The notes under the pieces were generated by a model. That model was not told the DNA's origin and searched no databases. It saw nothing but the letters and a program-made list of their open reading frames with translations. The position numbers were made by a program, and so were the translations under genes. From assembly GCA_947073515.1 (NCBI GenBank), contig CAMTMC010000027.1, positions 1 through 36,205 of the forward strand: a stretch of DNA of 36,205 nucleotides, given 5' to 3'. Position 1 is the stretch's first letter; each line of letters opens with the position of its first letter. Shown piece by piece: positions 28,578 to 36,205 of the stretch. This DNA is from an uncultured bacterium (GTDB taxonomy: Bacteria; Bacillota; Clostridia; Oscillospirales; Oscillospiraceae).

Positions 28578-29222
28578 GTGACTACGATAACTAAATGGAT
28601 CGCCGCAAACTCGGTCGATATCGCTGGTATAGCTGGATTCGCTCTTTCACTCATTTTGGCCGTCTCTCAGTTTATTGCTAATAGGTTGAAAGTCAAAGCA
28701 ACAAGCTGCATCCTTATCGACGCCCCTGAAATACCAGGTTCTGTGTTCTTTCATGTTTGCCTGTACAATCAGACACACCTTCCGTTTTCGTTGGTCGATA
28801 TCCGAATTGATACTGGCCACAATCATAAGGACGTTCCTGTCGAACGAACGGTCAGAACATACTTTTTCAAGGGGGAACCGGGCAGGAAAGCTCCTGCAGG
28901 ACCTGTTGTACTTTCGCCAGCGTTTCCGGTGAGATTTGATTCGTATGCCGCCGATGTACTTTTACTTGAAGTACTCCGTCGGCATATAGATATGAAAATC
29001 CTTCCCCCGGACAGTCATAGTCAAGAGGGACTTCCTCATAAACGATCCCTTCAGTTTCATAGGCCATGTAGGCGTCTATCTCCGCTTCACTTAAGGCTCC
29101 GCACTTCGAGAGGATCGACCTCGATTCCTGTTCGCGTTGAGTCGGTACAGGGTTGGGACTGGCTGGAGACTTATGCTGTACAAAAAGCAGGGAATGAAGG
29201 AAAGATATCATTCCCACTGTAG
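28578..29222 (+). CDS. Hypothetical protein with N-terminal membrane span (214 aa)
   Basis: GTG 28578 with GGAAGGAG upstream begins VTTITKWIAANSVDIAGIAG and has one span (IAGFALSLILAVSQFIANRL), then a beta-rich cytoplasmic domain (GSVFFHVCLYNQTHLPFSLV, GPVVLSPAFPVRFDSYAADV). Small membrane-anchored proteins of this layout are common in gut Clostridia prophages; no function is known. The segment from residue ~140 (many His, Arg, Pro) overlaps a minus-strand frame that also looks coding, so the true C-terminus is uncertain. It is driven by promoter cassette 3. Confidence 0.6.
   Translation: MTTITKWIAANSVDIAGIAGFALSLILAVSQFIANRLKVKATSCILIDAPEIPGSVFFHVCLYNQTHLPFSLVDIRIDTGHNHKDVPVERTVRTYFFKGEPGRKAPAGPVVLSPAFPVRFDSYAADVLLLEVLRRHIDMKILPPDSHSQEGLPHKRSLQFHRPCRRLSPLHLRLRTSRGSTSIPVRVESVQGWDWLETYAVQKAGNEGKISFPL
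28867..29217 (-). CDS. Hypothetical protein antisense to 28578-29222 (116 aa)
   Basis: GTG 29215-29217 has an excellent GGAGGGAGGTG site at normal distance. The product starts VGMISFLHSLLFVQHKSPAS and has a convincing soluble second half (ALSEAEIDAYMAYETEGIVY, GEGFSYLYADGVLQVKVHRR, ISPETLAKVQQVLQEL). The N-terminus could be a short signal or membrane segment. It lies in line with the minus-strand gene at 29281-29412 and so probably belongs to the repressor-opposed leftward transcript. It fully overlaps the plus-strand gene, so one of the two may be non-coding in this region. Confidence 0.55.
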   Translation of the reverse strand: MGMISFLHSLLFVQHKSPASPNPVPTQREQESRSILSKCGALSEAEIDAYMAYETEGIVYEEVPLDYDCPGEGFSYLYADGVLQVKVHRRHTNQISPETLAKVQQVLQELSCPVPP

Positions 29223-29280
29223 ATCACCTCCCTCCTGCGTCAGTATGATTGTTCTTGCCTTCCACGGCAAACAGTTCCCC

Positions 29281-29412
29281 TCACGCCCCGGGCTGGGCCC
29301 GGCGGCCGGCGATCACGCCTTCAGCGAAACCAACCAAATAAGAGCGGCCCTCATCGGGCAGGGCGTCCAATGCTTCAGCCAGAGACCGCAGCACATCTTT
29401 GTTATCATTCAT
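29281..29412 (-). CDS. Small phage protein (43 aa) divergent from repressor
   Basis: ATG 29410-29412 follows AAAGGAGGTGACACA and encodes MNDNKDVLRSLAEALDALPD, then EGRSYLVGFAEGVIAGRRAQ. Small proteins with a LAxALDxLPxE...GYxxG pattern stand opposite the CI-type repressor in many Firmicutes prophages; their role is unknown. It is the first gene of the leftward transcript from the divergent promoter. Confidence 0.75.
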   Translation of the reverse strand: MNDNKDVLRSLAEALDALPDEGRSYLVGFAEGVIAGRRAQPGA

Positions 29413-29442
29413 TGTGTCACCTCCTTTCTTGACTTTGGCACC

Positions 29443-29471
29443 ATAATACATGACTACGGTATATTTGTCAA
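29443..29471 (-). promoter_or_regulatory. Leftward (lytic-side) promoter
   Basis: On the minus strand TTGACA (29466-29471), 17-bp spacer, TATTAT (29443-29448). It faces away from the repressor promoter 20 bp to the right and is a natural target for the repressor. Confidence 0.85.
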
Positions 29472-29490
29472 GGGCTTTTTTAAAAATTTC

Positions 29491-29519
29491 TTGACTGTGG
29501 TAAGATTGTATGGTATAGT
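29491..29519 (+). promoter_or_regulatory. Repressor promoter
   Basis: TTGACT (29491-29496), 17-bp spacer, TATAGT (29514-29519), then GGAGGTG before the repressor ATG. GACTACGGTA (29452) and GACTGTGGTA (29493) are similar 10-mers in the two promoters and may be operators. Confidence 0.85.
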
Positions 29520-29543
29520 AGCGCCAAGAATGGAGGTGAGGGC

Positions 29544-29942
29544 ATGAAAGATCGGATAAAACAGGTCCGGCAGTGCGAGGATATTGATTTAAGCCAAGAA
29601 GCTTTTGGGAAAAGGCTTGGTGTTACAGGGACAGCAATATCCAGAATTGAAAGCGGAAACAGGGGGGCATCAGACCAAATTGTTTTGGCTATATGCCGTG
29701 AGTTCCATATCAATGAAATCTGGCTTCGCACCGGACAGGGAGATATGTTTGTTGAGACAGCGCAGGAAGACAAGATATTGTCTTTTATGGGAGATGTTAT
29801 GCACGGAAGTCCTGATTTCCGGCGGCATCTGCTGTCTGTACTGGCCCGGATGACCCCAGAGGAATGGACATTGCTCGAAAAGAAAGCCTGGGAACTGGTG
29901 GAGGAAATGAAAAAAGCCGACCCCAAAGGGCCGGCTGAGTAA
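29544..29942 (+). CDS. XRE-family phage repressor (CI-like)
   Basis: The 132-residue protein has an N-terminal HTH (KQVRQCEDIDLSQEAFGKRL, GVTGTAISRIESGNRGASDQ, IVLAICREFHINEIWLRTGQ; HTH at about residues 16-42), then the GDMF segment and a helical C-terminal region (LLSVLARMTPEEWTLLEKKA) likely for oligomerisation. It lacks the LexA-like autoprotease domain, so induction must use another signal, for example an antirepressor such as the Bro or Rha protein. Divergent transcription from a shared region with the leftward early gene is the classical immunity switch. Confidence 0.9.
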   Translation: MKDRIKQVRQCEDIDLSQEAFGKRLGVTGTAISRIESGNRGASDQIVLAICREFHINEIWLRTGQGDMFVETAQEDKILSFMGDVMHGSPDFRRHLLSVLARMTPEEWTLLEKKAWELVEEMKKADPKGPAE

Positions 29943-29950
29943 AGGGATAT

Positions 29951-30055
29951 TTACTGGATGTAGCTTTTAGCAAATTCAATCAGGCCTTTCAGCTCTCGTA
30001 CACTTGCCCTTTCCAGTATGTCCAGCAGTGTTTTGAGCAGTTCGTCCCGCAACAT
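29951..30055 (-). CDS. Small ORF with ERASVREL motif, second copy (34 aa)
   Basis: ATG 30053-30055 follows GAGAGGGGTG and encodes MLRDELLKTLLDILERASVR, then ELKGLIEFAKSYIQ. It shares ERASVREL-x-GL-x2-FA-x-x-Y with the 43-residue protein at 9356-9487. It is convergent with the repressor gene, eight bases beyond its stop. Function unknown; the two copies, one by the repressor and one by the antirepressor, suggest a role in the switch. Confidence 0.62.
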   Translation of the reverse strand: MLRDELLKTLLDILERASVRELKGLIEFAKSYIQ

Positions 30056-30128
30056 GTTGCACACCCCTCTCTGTTTGTATTGTGGGGGCCATTATAGAAC
30101 ATTAGTTTTATTTTGTCAAGAGAGAAAG

Positions 30129-31106
30129 ATGGGATTTACTGTGATCTATGATTTTGTAGCAGTTGATTTTGAGACTGCAACAAAACGCTTTGATAGCGCA
30201 TGCGCTATTGGAATTGTTGCCGTACATAACGGAGAAATAACAGACACTTTTTACTCGTTAATAAAACCTCCAAATTTGATTTTTGACGAGAAAAATATAA
30301 AAGTCCATGGAATAACTCCAGATTTGGTTAAAGAGAGTCCAACTCTTGACGATTTATGGAGATCAAGGATTCATCAATTTTTTGGCCCTCACTTAGTTGT
30401 CGCTCATAAGGCTAATTTTGATATATCCGTACTAAAACAATCACTAAATCACTACAAAGCGCCTAATTTTAAATATGTAGATTCAATTTCTATTGTAAGA
30501 GACTACGTACCTGGAAAAAAATCTCTTGAGCACTGCGCAGAATATCTGGGTATCAATATGGGGCAACATCACAACGCATTAGATGATGCTATGACTTGTG
30601 CAAAAATTGTCTTGCGGTGTTTTGAACAATCTCATCTTCCCAATATTGGCGCGCTGTGTTTCGCAAAAGAGAATATCAAAGTACATTCCTATTTTGATAT
30701 TTCAGATGCTGAAACCTACAGTTTCACTAAAAGATCCTCCAAAATTAAGAACTCTAAGGTTCCCCATTCTTCCATCCGGATCAAAGATATTACGCCCAAA
30801 AATACCGATATCAAGAATACAAATCCATTGTTTCAAAAGATCATTGTTTTTACCGGAGAAATGTCCATCGGTCGGCGATCGGCTATGCAACTTGCTGTTG
30901 ATGTGGGCGCAATCATAAAAAGTGACATATCAAAAAAAGCACATTATCTAGTTGTTGGAGAAAGGGATCCGGAATTTACGAATGAAGCCGGACTTAGCCG
31001 AAAAGAAGTTATAGCCAACCAGTTAAATGAAACAGGAAAGGCTCACATACAAGTTATTGGCGAAAAAGAATTCTTTGAAATGGTCGGACAGGAGGAATTT
31101 GTTTAA
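30129..31106 (+). CDS. DEDDh 3'-5' exonuclease with C-terminal BRCT domain
   Basis: The 325-residue protein begins with an epsilon-type exonuclease: DFVAVDFETATKRFDSACAI (Asp13, Glu15), LVVAHKANFDISVLKQSL (Asp98) and GQHHNALDDAMTCAKIVLRC (His148, Asp153), so all five catalytic residues of the DEDDh family are present. A linker follows, and then a BRCT domain from about residue 238 (KIIVFTGEMSIGRRSAMQLA, AHYLVVGERDPEFTNEAGLS), as in bacterial ligase and PolC-like fusions. It would degrade DNA or RNA ends at sites chosen by BRCT. Its AT-rich DNA differs sharply from the GC-rich prophage, and it lies with the next gene between repressor and integrase, a cargo site. ATG 30129 is chosen; the upstream frame overlaps the opposing small gene. 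Confidence 0.9.
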   Translation: MGFTVIYDFVAVDFETATKRFDSACAIGIVAVHNGEITDTFYSLIKPPNLIFDEKNIKVHGITPDLVKESPTLDDLWRSRIHQFFGPHLVVAHKANFDISVLKQSLNHYKAPNFKYVDSISIVRDYVPGKKSLEHCAEYLGINMGQHHNALDDAMTCAKIVLRCFEQSHLPNIGALCFAKENIKVHSYFDISDAETYSFTKRSSKIKNSKVPHSSIRIKDITPKNTDIKNTNPLFQKIIVFTGEMSIGRRSAMQLAVDVGAIIKSDISKKAHYLVVGERDPEFTNEAGLSRKEVIANQLNETGKAHIQVIGEKEFFEMVGQEEFV

Positions 31107-31643
31107 ATGGATGAACAGTTCACTTTTCCTGGTTTTGAGTCTCCCGAATATCAGGAATTCTTGTTTTTATCCTCTATCTTGCCTGAAATGAAAGATTCTA
31201 TTTTCGCTCAAGGAGGGGAGATAGAAGATTTAAAGTATAAATCCACCGAAAATTACACGGTTGTTTCTTTTTCTGGCCTTACTTCTTTTCGTTTAAAACT
31301 TCGTGGTAATGTTCATTACATTTCTCTCCCAGCTATATTTGATGATTTAATACCAGATAATTATCCAACAAAAAGAATGAACTCTGATTCCGAGCGGAAG
31401 TATATTCGCATTTCTATAAATAAATACCATCCCATAGAATCATACAAAGAATTTCTTGTGTGTGTGGTTGGGGAAACCGTTAATAGATATCCAAAAGAAT
31501 GGGACTGTTGCTCACGATATCAAGAATGTAGTGACAAAATGGCTTGTGTCCATCCAAACCGAAGAGACGCTATAAAATGTGGGTATCGCAAAATCTTACA
31601 TTCTGGCCGTGTTTTTTACGGTAAAAATCGAAATATCGATTAG
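31107..31643 (+). CDS. Cys-cluster protein of unknown function, partner of the exonuclease
   Basis: The ATG directly follows the exonuclease stop, with AGGAGG 12-17 bp upstream inside the last codons, so the two are cotranslated. The 178 residues have no membrane span. The middle (YTVVSFSGLTSFRLKLRGNV, RKYIRISINKYHPIESYKEF) looks like an alpha/beta domain. The C-terminal part holds a Cys cluster (EWDCCSRYQECSDKMACVHP, then CGYRKIL; Cys134, 135, 141, 147, 158) that could bind zinc or an Fe-S cluster, and ends FYGKNRNID. I recall similar C-terminal clusters in other Firmicutes proteins but cannot name the family. The same AT-rich composition as the exonuclease shows they travel together. Confidence 0.75.
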   Translation: MDEQFTFPGFESPEYQEFLFLSSILPEMKDSIFAQGGEIEDLKYKSTENYTVVSFSGLTSFRLKLRGNVHYISLPAIFDDLIPDNYPTKRMNSDSERKYIRISINKYHPIESYKEFLVCVVGETVNRYPKEWDCCSRYQECSDKMACVHPNRRDAIKCGYRKILHSGRVFYGKNRNID

Positions 31644-31784
31644 GCACCTAATTGGATATCGTATAAATAAAACCGCCCCCGGGCTGGCACCCAGGGACGG
31701 CTATCGGGAGTAGTATCATCTGGCGGGACGCTACTACTCCCCTATTATACCGCATATTCTCGCGGTAGTAAAGGGGGTATTTTT
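31644..31784. other. Gap before integrase with 10-bp inverted repeat
   Basis: GGGAGTAGTA (31706-31715) and TACTACTCCC (31732-31741) form a 10-bp dyad with a 16-bp loop. There is no T run on the plus strand, so it may be an operator or part of the integrase control region rather than a terminator. A TATTAT/TATACC stretch after it may hold the integrase -10, and AAAGGGGG lies before the start. Confidence 0.55.
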
Positions 31785-33143
31785 ATGCCGGAAATCATAA
31801 ACCTGGCCCGCCGGGCGGCGCTGTATATCCGGGTCTCCACCGAGGAGCAGGCCAAGCACGGCTACTCCCTGGAGGCCCAGGAGAAGAAGCTGAAGGCCTA
31901 CTCTAAGGAGCACGGGTATAAAGTAGCCGGTATTTACATCGACGAGGGCAAGAGCGCCCGGAAGGCCTATACCAAGCGGCCCGAGTTTATGCGGATGATG
32001 GATGACGTCAAGGCGGACAAGATTGACGTGATCCTGTTCATTAAGCTCGACCGGTGGTTCCGGAATATCTATGACTACTATAAGATCCAGGAGATCCTGG
32101 ACGCCCACGGCGTCCAGTGGAAGACCACCGAGGAGCACTACGACACTGAGACCACCAACGGCCGGCTACATATCAACATCCGGCTCTCCGTGGCCCAGGA
32201 CGAGTGCGACCGGGATTCTGACCGGATCAAGTTCGTGGTCAACCGCAAGATTGAGCGGGGCGAGGTGGTCTCCGGGCGGGTCCCAAAGGGGTTCCGGATC
32301 GAAAATAAGCACCTGGTCCTGGACCCGGAAATGGCGCCCAAAATGCTGGATATGTTTGAGTATTACGACACCCACGAAAATCTCAACGGAACCAGCTCCT
32401 ACATGCGGGAGACCTATGGCATATCTATCCATCCCAATGACATCAAGCAGATGCTGCGGAACGAGAAGTACAAGGGGAAATGCCGGGATAATGAGAACTG
32501 GTGCCCTCAGCTCGTCCCACCTGAGATGTGGGACCGGATCCAGATCAAACTAGGGAAAAGATCTGTCCGCAACAATCAGACGGGAAGGATCTACCTGTTC
32601 AGTGGCTTGGTCCGCTGTGCCGAGTGCGGGGGGCTTATGACAGGTGTACACGCCAGCAGCTCCTCCTATGGAGAAAATCTCTATTATCGGGATAAAAATG
32701 CCACTGTCCTGAAGCGCTGTGTCCATACAAAGATGATGCCGGAGCGTAAACTGGAAGCATGGCTACTGGCTAACCTGGAAGGGCAAATCTCCGAAACAGA
32801 GCGGGCCTGGAAAATCGAGCACCAGCAAAAGAAGCGAAAGCCAAAGCTAGACCGGGCCGCTGTCCTCCGCAAACTGGACCGGCTGAAGGATCTCTATTTG
32901 GATGACTTGATTACCAAAGAGCAGTACAGAGCCGATTTAGAGAAGTACCAGGCCCAGCTGGCCCAGGAGGATGGGCCTGAAGAGCGGCCACCCGATTTTT
33001 CAGCGCTCCGCTCCATTTTAGACAGCGGGTTTAACCAGATGTACCAGGCTTTAGACCGCAAAGGGAGGCAGGACTTCTGGCGCGGCGTCATTAAGACCAT
33101 CAACATAGATGCGGATAACATACCGCATTTAATTCTTAAATAA
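31785..33143 (+). CDS. int: Large serine recombinase (phage integrase)
   Basis: The 452-residue protein begins with the resolvase catalytic domain (AALYIRVSTEEQAKHGYSLE; nucleophile Ser18, Arg16), with KIDVILFIKLDRWFRNIYDY and the long helix region HINIRLSVAQDECDRDSDRI. The recombinase domain follows (VPKGFRIENKHLVLDPEMAP, YGISIHPNDIKQMLRNEKYK), then a zinc-ribbon-like part (FSGLVRCAECGGLMTGVHAS, LKRCVHTKM) and a coiled coil (DRLKDLYLDDLITKEQYRAD) near 370-400. Large serine integrases join attP and attB with a two-base overlap. The gene ends about 20 bp from the host junction, as usual for attL/attR of such phages. Confidence 0.96.
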   Translation: MPEIINLARRAALYIRVSTEEQAKHGYSLEAQEKKLKAYSKEHGYKVAGIYIDEGKSARKAYTKRPEFMRMMDDVKADKIDVILFIKLDRWFRNIYDYYKIQEILDAHGVQWKTTEEHYDTETTNGRLHINIRLSVAQDECDRDSDRIKFVVNRKIERGEVVSGRVPKGFRIENKHLVLDPEMAPKMLDMFEYYDTHENLNGTSSYMRETYGISIHPNDIKQMLRNEKYKGKCRDNENWCPQLVPPEMWDRIQIKLGKRSVRNNQTGRIYLFSGLVRCAECGGLMTGVHASSSSYGENLYYRDKNATVLKRCVHTKMMPERKLEAWLLANLEGQISETERAWKIEHQQKKRKPKLDRAAVLRKLDRLKDLYLDDLITKEQYRADLEKYQAQLAQEDGPEERPPDFSALRSILDSGFNQMYQALDRKGRQDFWRGVIKTINIDADNIPHLILK

Positions 33144-33180
33144 TTTTGTACTATTCTATGATATCCCTGCGGTCCCGTGG
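33144..33180. other. Prophage-host junction (attachment site)
   Basis: AT-rich phage DNA after the integrase stop changes to GC-rich collagen-like coding DNA near 33164 (phage ATTCTATGATA, host CCTGCGGTCCCGTGGGC). The serine-recombinase core dinucleotide must lie in or near 33160-33175 but cannot be fixed without the left junction. Confidence 0.75.
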
Positions 33181-33409
33181 GCCCGGTGCAGCCATTACAG
33201 GGCATGGGGGGATTGGGACAGCCGCAGGGCGGTACCGGGGTCAGGGGCGGCGTGGGACAGCCGGGCTCACAGCCGCAGCCACAGCCGCAGTCAACCGGCG
33301 GGCAGCAGCAGCTGGCCGGGCTGGTCGAGGCGGCGGCGCTACCATTCAGATAGGCCACTACACCGTCCCGGCGGCTCTGCTCCCACTCAGAAGCATAGTG
33401 TCGTCTCAT
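33164..33409 (-). pseudogene. 5' part of host collagen-like (Cys-rich, Gly-X-Y) gene split by the prophage
   Basis: From ATG 33407-33409 (AGGAG seven bases upstream) the frame reads MRRHYASEWEQSRRDGVVAY, a Cys/Pro/Gly-rich stretch (SCCCPPVDCGCGCGCEPGCP) and the start of Gly-X-Y repeats (NGCTGPTGPQG). It then runs into phage DNA without repeats and stops only at 32894. Collagen-like proteins with such heads are typical exosporium or surface filaments of spore-forming Firmicutes. The remaining repeats should lie beyond the left end of the prophage. Confidence 0.8.
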
Positions 33410-33516
33410 AGAAACGCTCCTTTGACATGGTTCATAGTGATTGTAGCTCTATGCCACACCCCATACTATGCCGCCCCGCCCCAGGGGTGCGGGAATTGAA
33501 TCCCTTCCGGTTGTCA

Positions 33517-33605
33517 GGAGTGTCCAAACCGAAGCGCTTTTTATCGGGGTTTCCCCCGCCGGAGGCGGGGGAAACCCCGGAATAAATCTTCTTAGCGGAC
33601 ACTCC
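33517..33605. repeat. MITE-like palindromic repeat, copy 1
   Basis: The ends GGAGTGTCC and GGACACTCC are inverted repeats. The centre is the hairpin CCCCCGCC-GGA-GGCGGGGG. A second copy lies at 35995-36081. It has no ORF and probably moves in trans or acts as an RNA hairpin. Confidence 0.85.
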
Positions 33606-33621
33606 CCGGCTGTCCCCCGCC

Positions 33622-33650
33622 TTTACATCCCCGGCTTTTTCTGGCATAAT
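33622..33650 (+). promoter_or_regulatory. Promoter of glpK
   Basis: TTTACA (33622-33627), 17-bp spacer, CATAAT (33645-33650), 30 bp before the glpK start; AAAAGGGGG ribosome site follows. Confidence 0.7.
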
Positions 33651-33679
33651 AAAGAAAACACCAAAAGGGGGCCTTTGCC

Positions 33680-35173
<1,494 letters not shown>

Positions 35174-35186
35174 TGGAGGAGACAAT

Positions 35187-35456
35187 ATGACTTTGAAACC
35201 CATTGAGCTGCCCACCCTGCTGTTCTGGGAGAACGGCAACAGCTGGTATGGCAGTAAGGGACAGGCCCGGTTCTTCATCCGGCCCGAGGCCCCCCAGGGG
35301 GAGGAGGCGGGAACCCTCACCGTCCAGCTGTGGCGGGGGCCGCTGGCCATGGAGGGGAGCGAGATCCTGGACACCGCCGCCTTCCCCCTCAACCAGGAGG
35401 GCCTGGGCCAGGCCACCGCCTGGCTGGAGGAACAGTCCGCCCGGCTGAACCCATAA
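35187..35456 (+). CDS. Hypothetical protein (89 aa) downstream of glpK
   Basis: ATG 35187 with TGGAGGAG upstream starts MTLKPIELPTLLFWENGNSW, then YGSKGQARFFIRPEAPQGEE and GTLTVQLWRGPLAMEGSEIL. It is a small beta-rich soluble protein with a helical end (GLGQATAWLEEQ). It is probably cotranscribed with glpK. Similar small proteins are annotated only as hypothetical as far as I recall; no function can be named. Confidence 0.8.
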   Translation: MTLKPIELPTLLFWENGNSWYGSKGQARFFIRPEAPQGEEAGTLTVQLWRGPLAMEGSEILDTAAFPLNQEGLGQATAWLEEQSARLNP

Positions 35457-35496
35457 ACATACGCCCATCCGTTAACCGGAATTTGAGGAGGCCCAT

Positions 35497-35880
35497 ATGA
35501 AAATTGAGCACATTGCTATGTACGTGGACGACTTGGAGGCCGCAAAGGACTTCTTTGTGCTCTATTTGGGCGGGCAGGCCAACAGCGGCTACCACAATCA
35601 GACCACAGATTTCCGGTCGTATTTCGTCTCCTTCGACGGCGGCGCAAGGCTAGAACTCATGAACAAGCCCCAGCTGGAAGATCAGCCAAAGCTCCTAAAC
35701 CGCACCGGTTACATCCACATCGCCTTCTCAGTGGGCAGCAAGGAGCGGGTAGATGAGCTGACCCGTAAACTTGCGGCGGACGGTTTTGAGGTGGTCAGCG
35801 GTCCCCGGACGACGGGTGACGGCTATTATGAGAGCTGTATTGTCGCAATTGAGGGGAATCAAATCGAGATTACCGTCTGA
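35497..35880 (+). CDS. VOC (glyoxalase/bleomycin resistance fold) protein
   Basis: The 127-residue protein has two beta-alpha-beta-beta-beta halves: [32 protein letters not shown], and then [38 protein letters not shown]. The usual metal ligands are present as His5, Glu53, His74 and Glu124, so it is likely a metal-dependent lyase, dioxygenase or isomerase of the VOC superfamily; the substrate cannot be told. GAGGAGG precedes the ATG. It ends before a strong hairpin, so it closes the transcript. Confidence 0.9.
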   Translation: MKIEHIAMYVDDLEAAKDFFVLYLGGQANSGYHNQTTDFRSYFVSFDGGARLELMNKPQLEDQPKLLNRTGYIHIAFSVGSKERVDELTRKLAADGFEVVSGPRTTGDGYYESCIVAIEGNQIEITV

Positions 35881-35922
35881 CCAGTTCCGGTTTCCCCTCC
35901 CCTATGGCGCTTTTTGCAAGAA

Positions 35923-35963
35923 AAGGGCAAGGCAGACCGTCAGGGCCCGCCTTGCCCTTCCTT
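35923..35963. terminator. Hairpin terminator after the VOC gene
   Basis: An 11-bp stem AAGGGCAAGGC / GCCTTGCCCTT with a 15-nt loop. The T run is weak on the plus strand (CTTCCTT) and better on the minus strand (TTTTCTT), so it may act in both directions. Confidence 0.75.
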
Positions 35964-35993
35964 ACGCCTTGGCAAAGGGCGGGAAATTTCAAA

Positions 35994-36082
35994 GGGAGTG
36001 TCCAAACCCCGGAGTTTTTATTGTATTTTCCCCCGCCGGAGGCGGGGGAAAACCAGGCATAAATCCTCCCGTGGACACTCCC
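35994..36082. repeat. MITE-like palindromic repeat, copy 2
   Basis: The ends GGGAGTGTCC and GGACACTCCC, the shared central hairpin CCCCCGCCGGAGGCGGGGG and ATAAATC match copy 1 at 33517-33605. The outer parts of the arms differ, so the copies are related but not recent duplicates. Confidence 0.85.
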
Positions 36083-36098
36083 AATTTCAAAAAAGCCC

Positions 36099-36129
36099 TT
36101 GACCTTGGTACAGTACTAAGGTTTAGGAT
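36099..36129 (+). promoter_or_regulatory. MerR-type promoter with dyad in a 19-bp spacer
   Basis: TTGACC (36099-36104) and TAGGAT (36124-36129) are 19 bp apart, and the dyad CCTTGGTAC-A-GTACTAAGG lies in and beside the spacer. This overlong spacer with an internal dyad is the hallmark of promoters activated by MerR-family regulators. The controlled gene lies to the right of the window. Confidence 0.8.
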
Positions 36130-36205
36130 AAGGACGTTACCGATAAAGGACAAGACTGAAAACAACATTTTATTGTGCAGTTACCCTAAATTCTTTCCTT
36201 TGTGA

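Noticed and set aside
32894..33163. Extension of the collagen-like host frame into the integrase region
   Set aside because: It is simple readthrough into phage DNA antisense to the integrase; only 33164-33409 is host coding sequence.
33410..33480. Sporulation (sigma K or E) promoter for the collagen-like gene
   Set aside because: CATA-like boxes occur upstream, but spacing does not fit the consensus well enough to call.
33520..33528. GTGTCCAA at the ends of the MITE-like repeats as palindrome copies
   Set aside because: Half-site only and in the host flank; it belongs to the terminal inverted repeat.

Overview
The window holds the right-hand ~33 kb of an integrated tailed-phage (siphovirus-like) prophage, followed by about 3 kb of host chromosome. 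GC-rich codon use, strong GGAGG ribosome sites, HK97-type head genes, a large serine integrase, and a host flank with glpK and a Cys-rich collagen-like gene together suggest a high-GC gut Clostridium of the Oscillospiraceae (Flavonifractor-like). That taxonomic placement is inference; there is no rRNA or other marker gene here.

Layout. On the minus strand, read right to left, the late operon runs: HNH nuclease (20.4-20.0 kb), a possible cos region, terminase small and large subunits, a small membrane protein, portal, prohead protease, capsid, four head-tail connector or completion proteins, major tail protein, and the tail assembly chaperone with a -1 frameshift. It resumes with the tape measure, a distal tail protein, a tail-tip protein, fibre proteins and a partial Ig-like tail protein at position 1. 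Between chaperone and tape measure lies a ~3.5 kb island (7.8-11.3 kb) of regulatory and selfish genes: hicAB, a frameshifted Bro antirepressor, small ORFs, a ribbon-helix-helix regulator with three operator-like repeats, and a Rha regulator. Lysis genes and the left attachment site must lie beyond position 1.

The early/replication block (27.6-20.4 kb, minus strand) contains small ORFs, a replication initiator with three iterons and an AT-rich stretch inside its own gene (a likely origin), a DnaB helicase, ParA, a large Cys-rich ParB, two small DNA-binding proteins, an HUH Rep-like nuclease and a zinc-ribbon protein. Four copies of a 17-bp palindrome, GTGYCCAA-S-TTGGRCAC, are scattered from 13.6 to 23.9 kb. 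Two lie in or beside parB, so a parS-like role in a phage-plasmid lifestyle is plausible.

The immunity/accessory arm (27.6-31.7 kb) carries three near-copies of one promoter cassette driving unrelated small genes, a divergent promoter pair with a CI-like repressor, and an AT-rich two-gene unit: a DEDDh exonuclease-BRCT protein followed by a Cys-cluster protein of unknown function. By position and composition this pair is the best candidate for an undescribed (defence-like) system. The serine integrase (31.8-33.1 kb) ends about 20 bp from the host junction, which lies inside a collagen-like (Gly-X-Y) gene whose 5' part survives on the minus strand.

The host flank contains glpK, a small hypothetical gene and a VOC-fold protein, bracketed by two copies of an ~89-bp palindromic MITE-like repeat. 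At the right edge is a MerR-type promoter with a 19-bp spacer around a dyad. No tRNA, rRNA or CRISPR array was seen.
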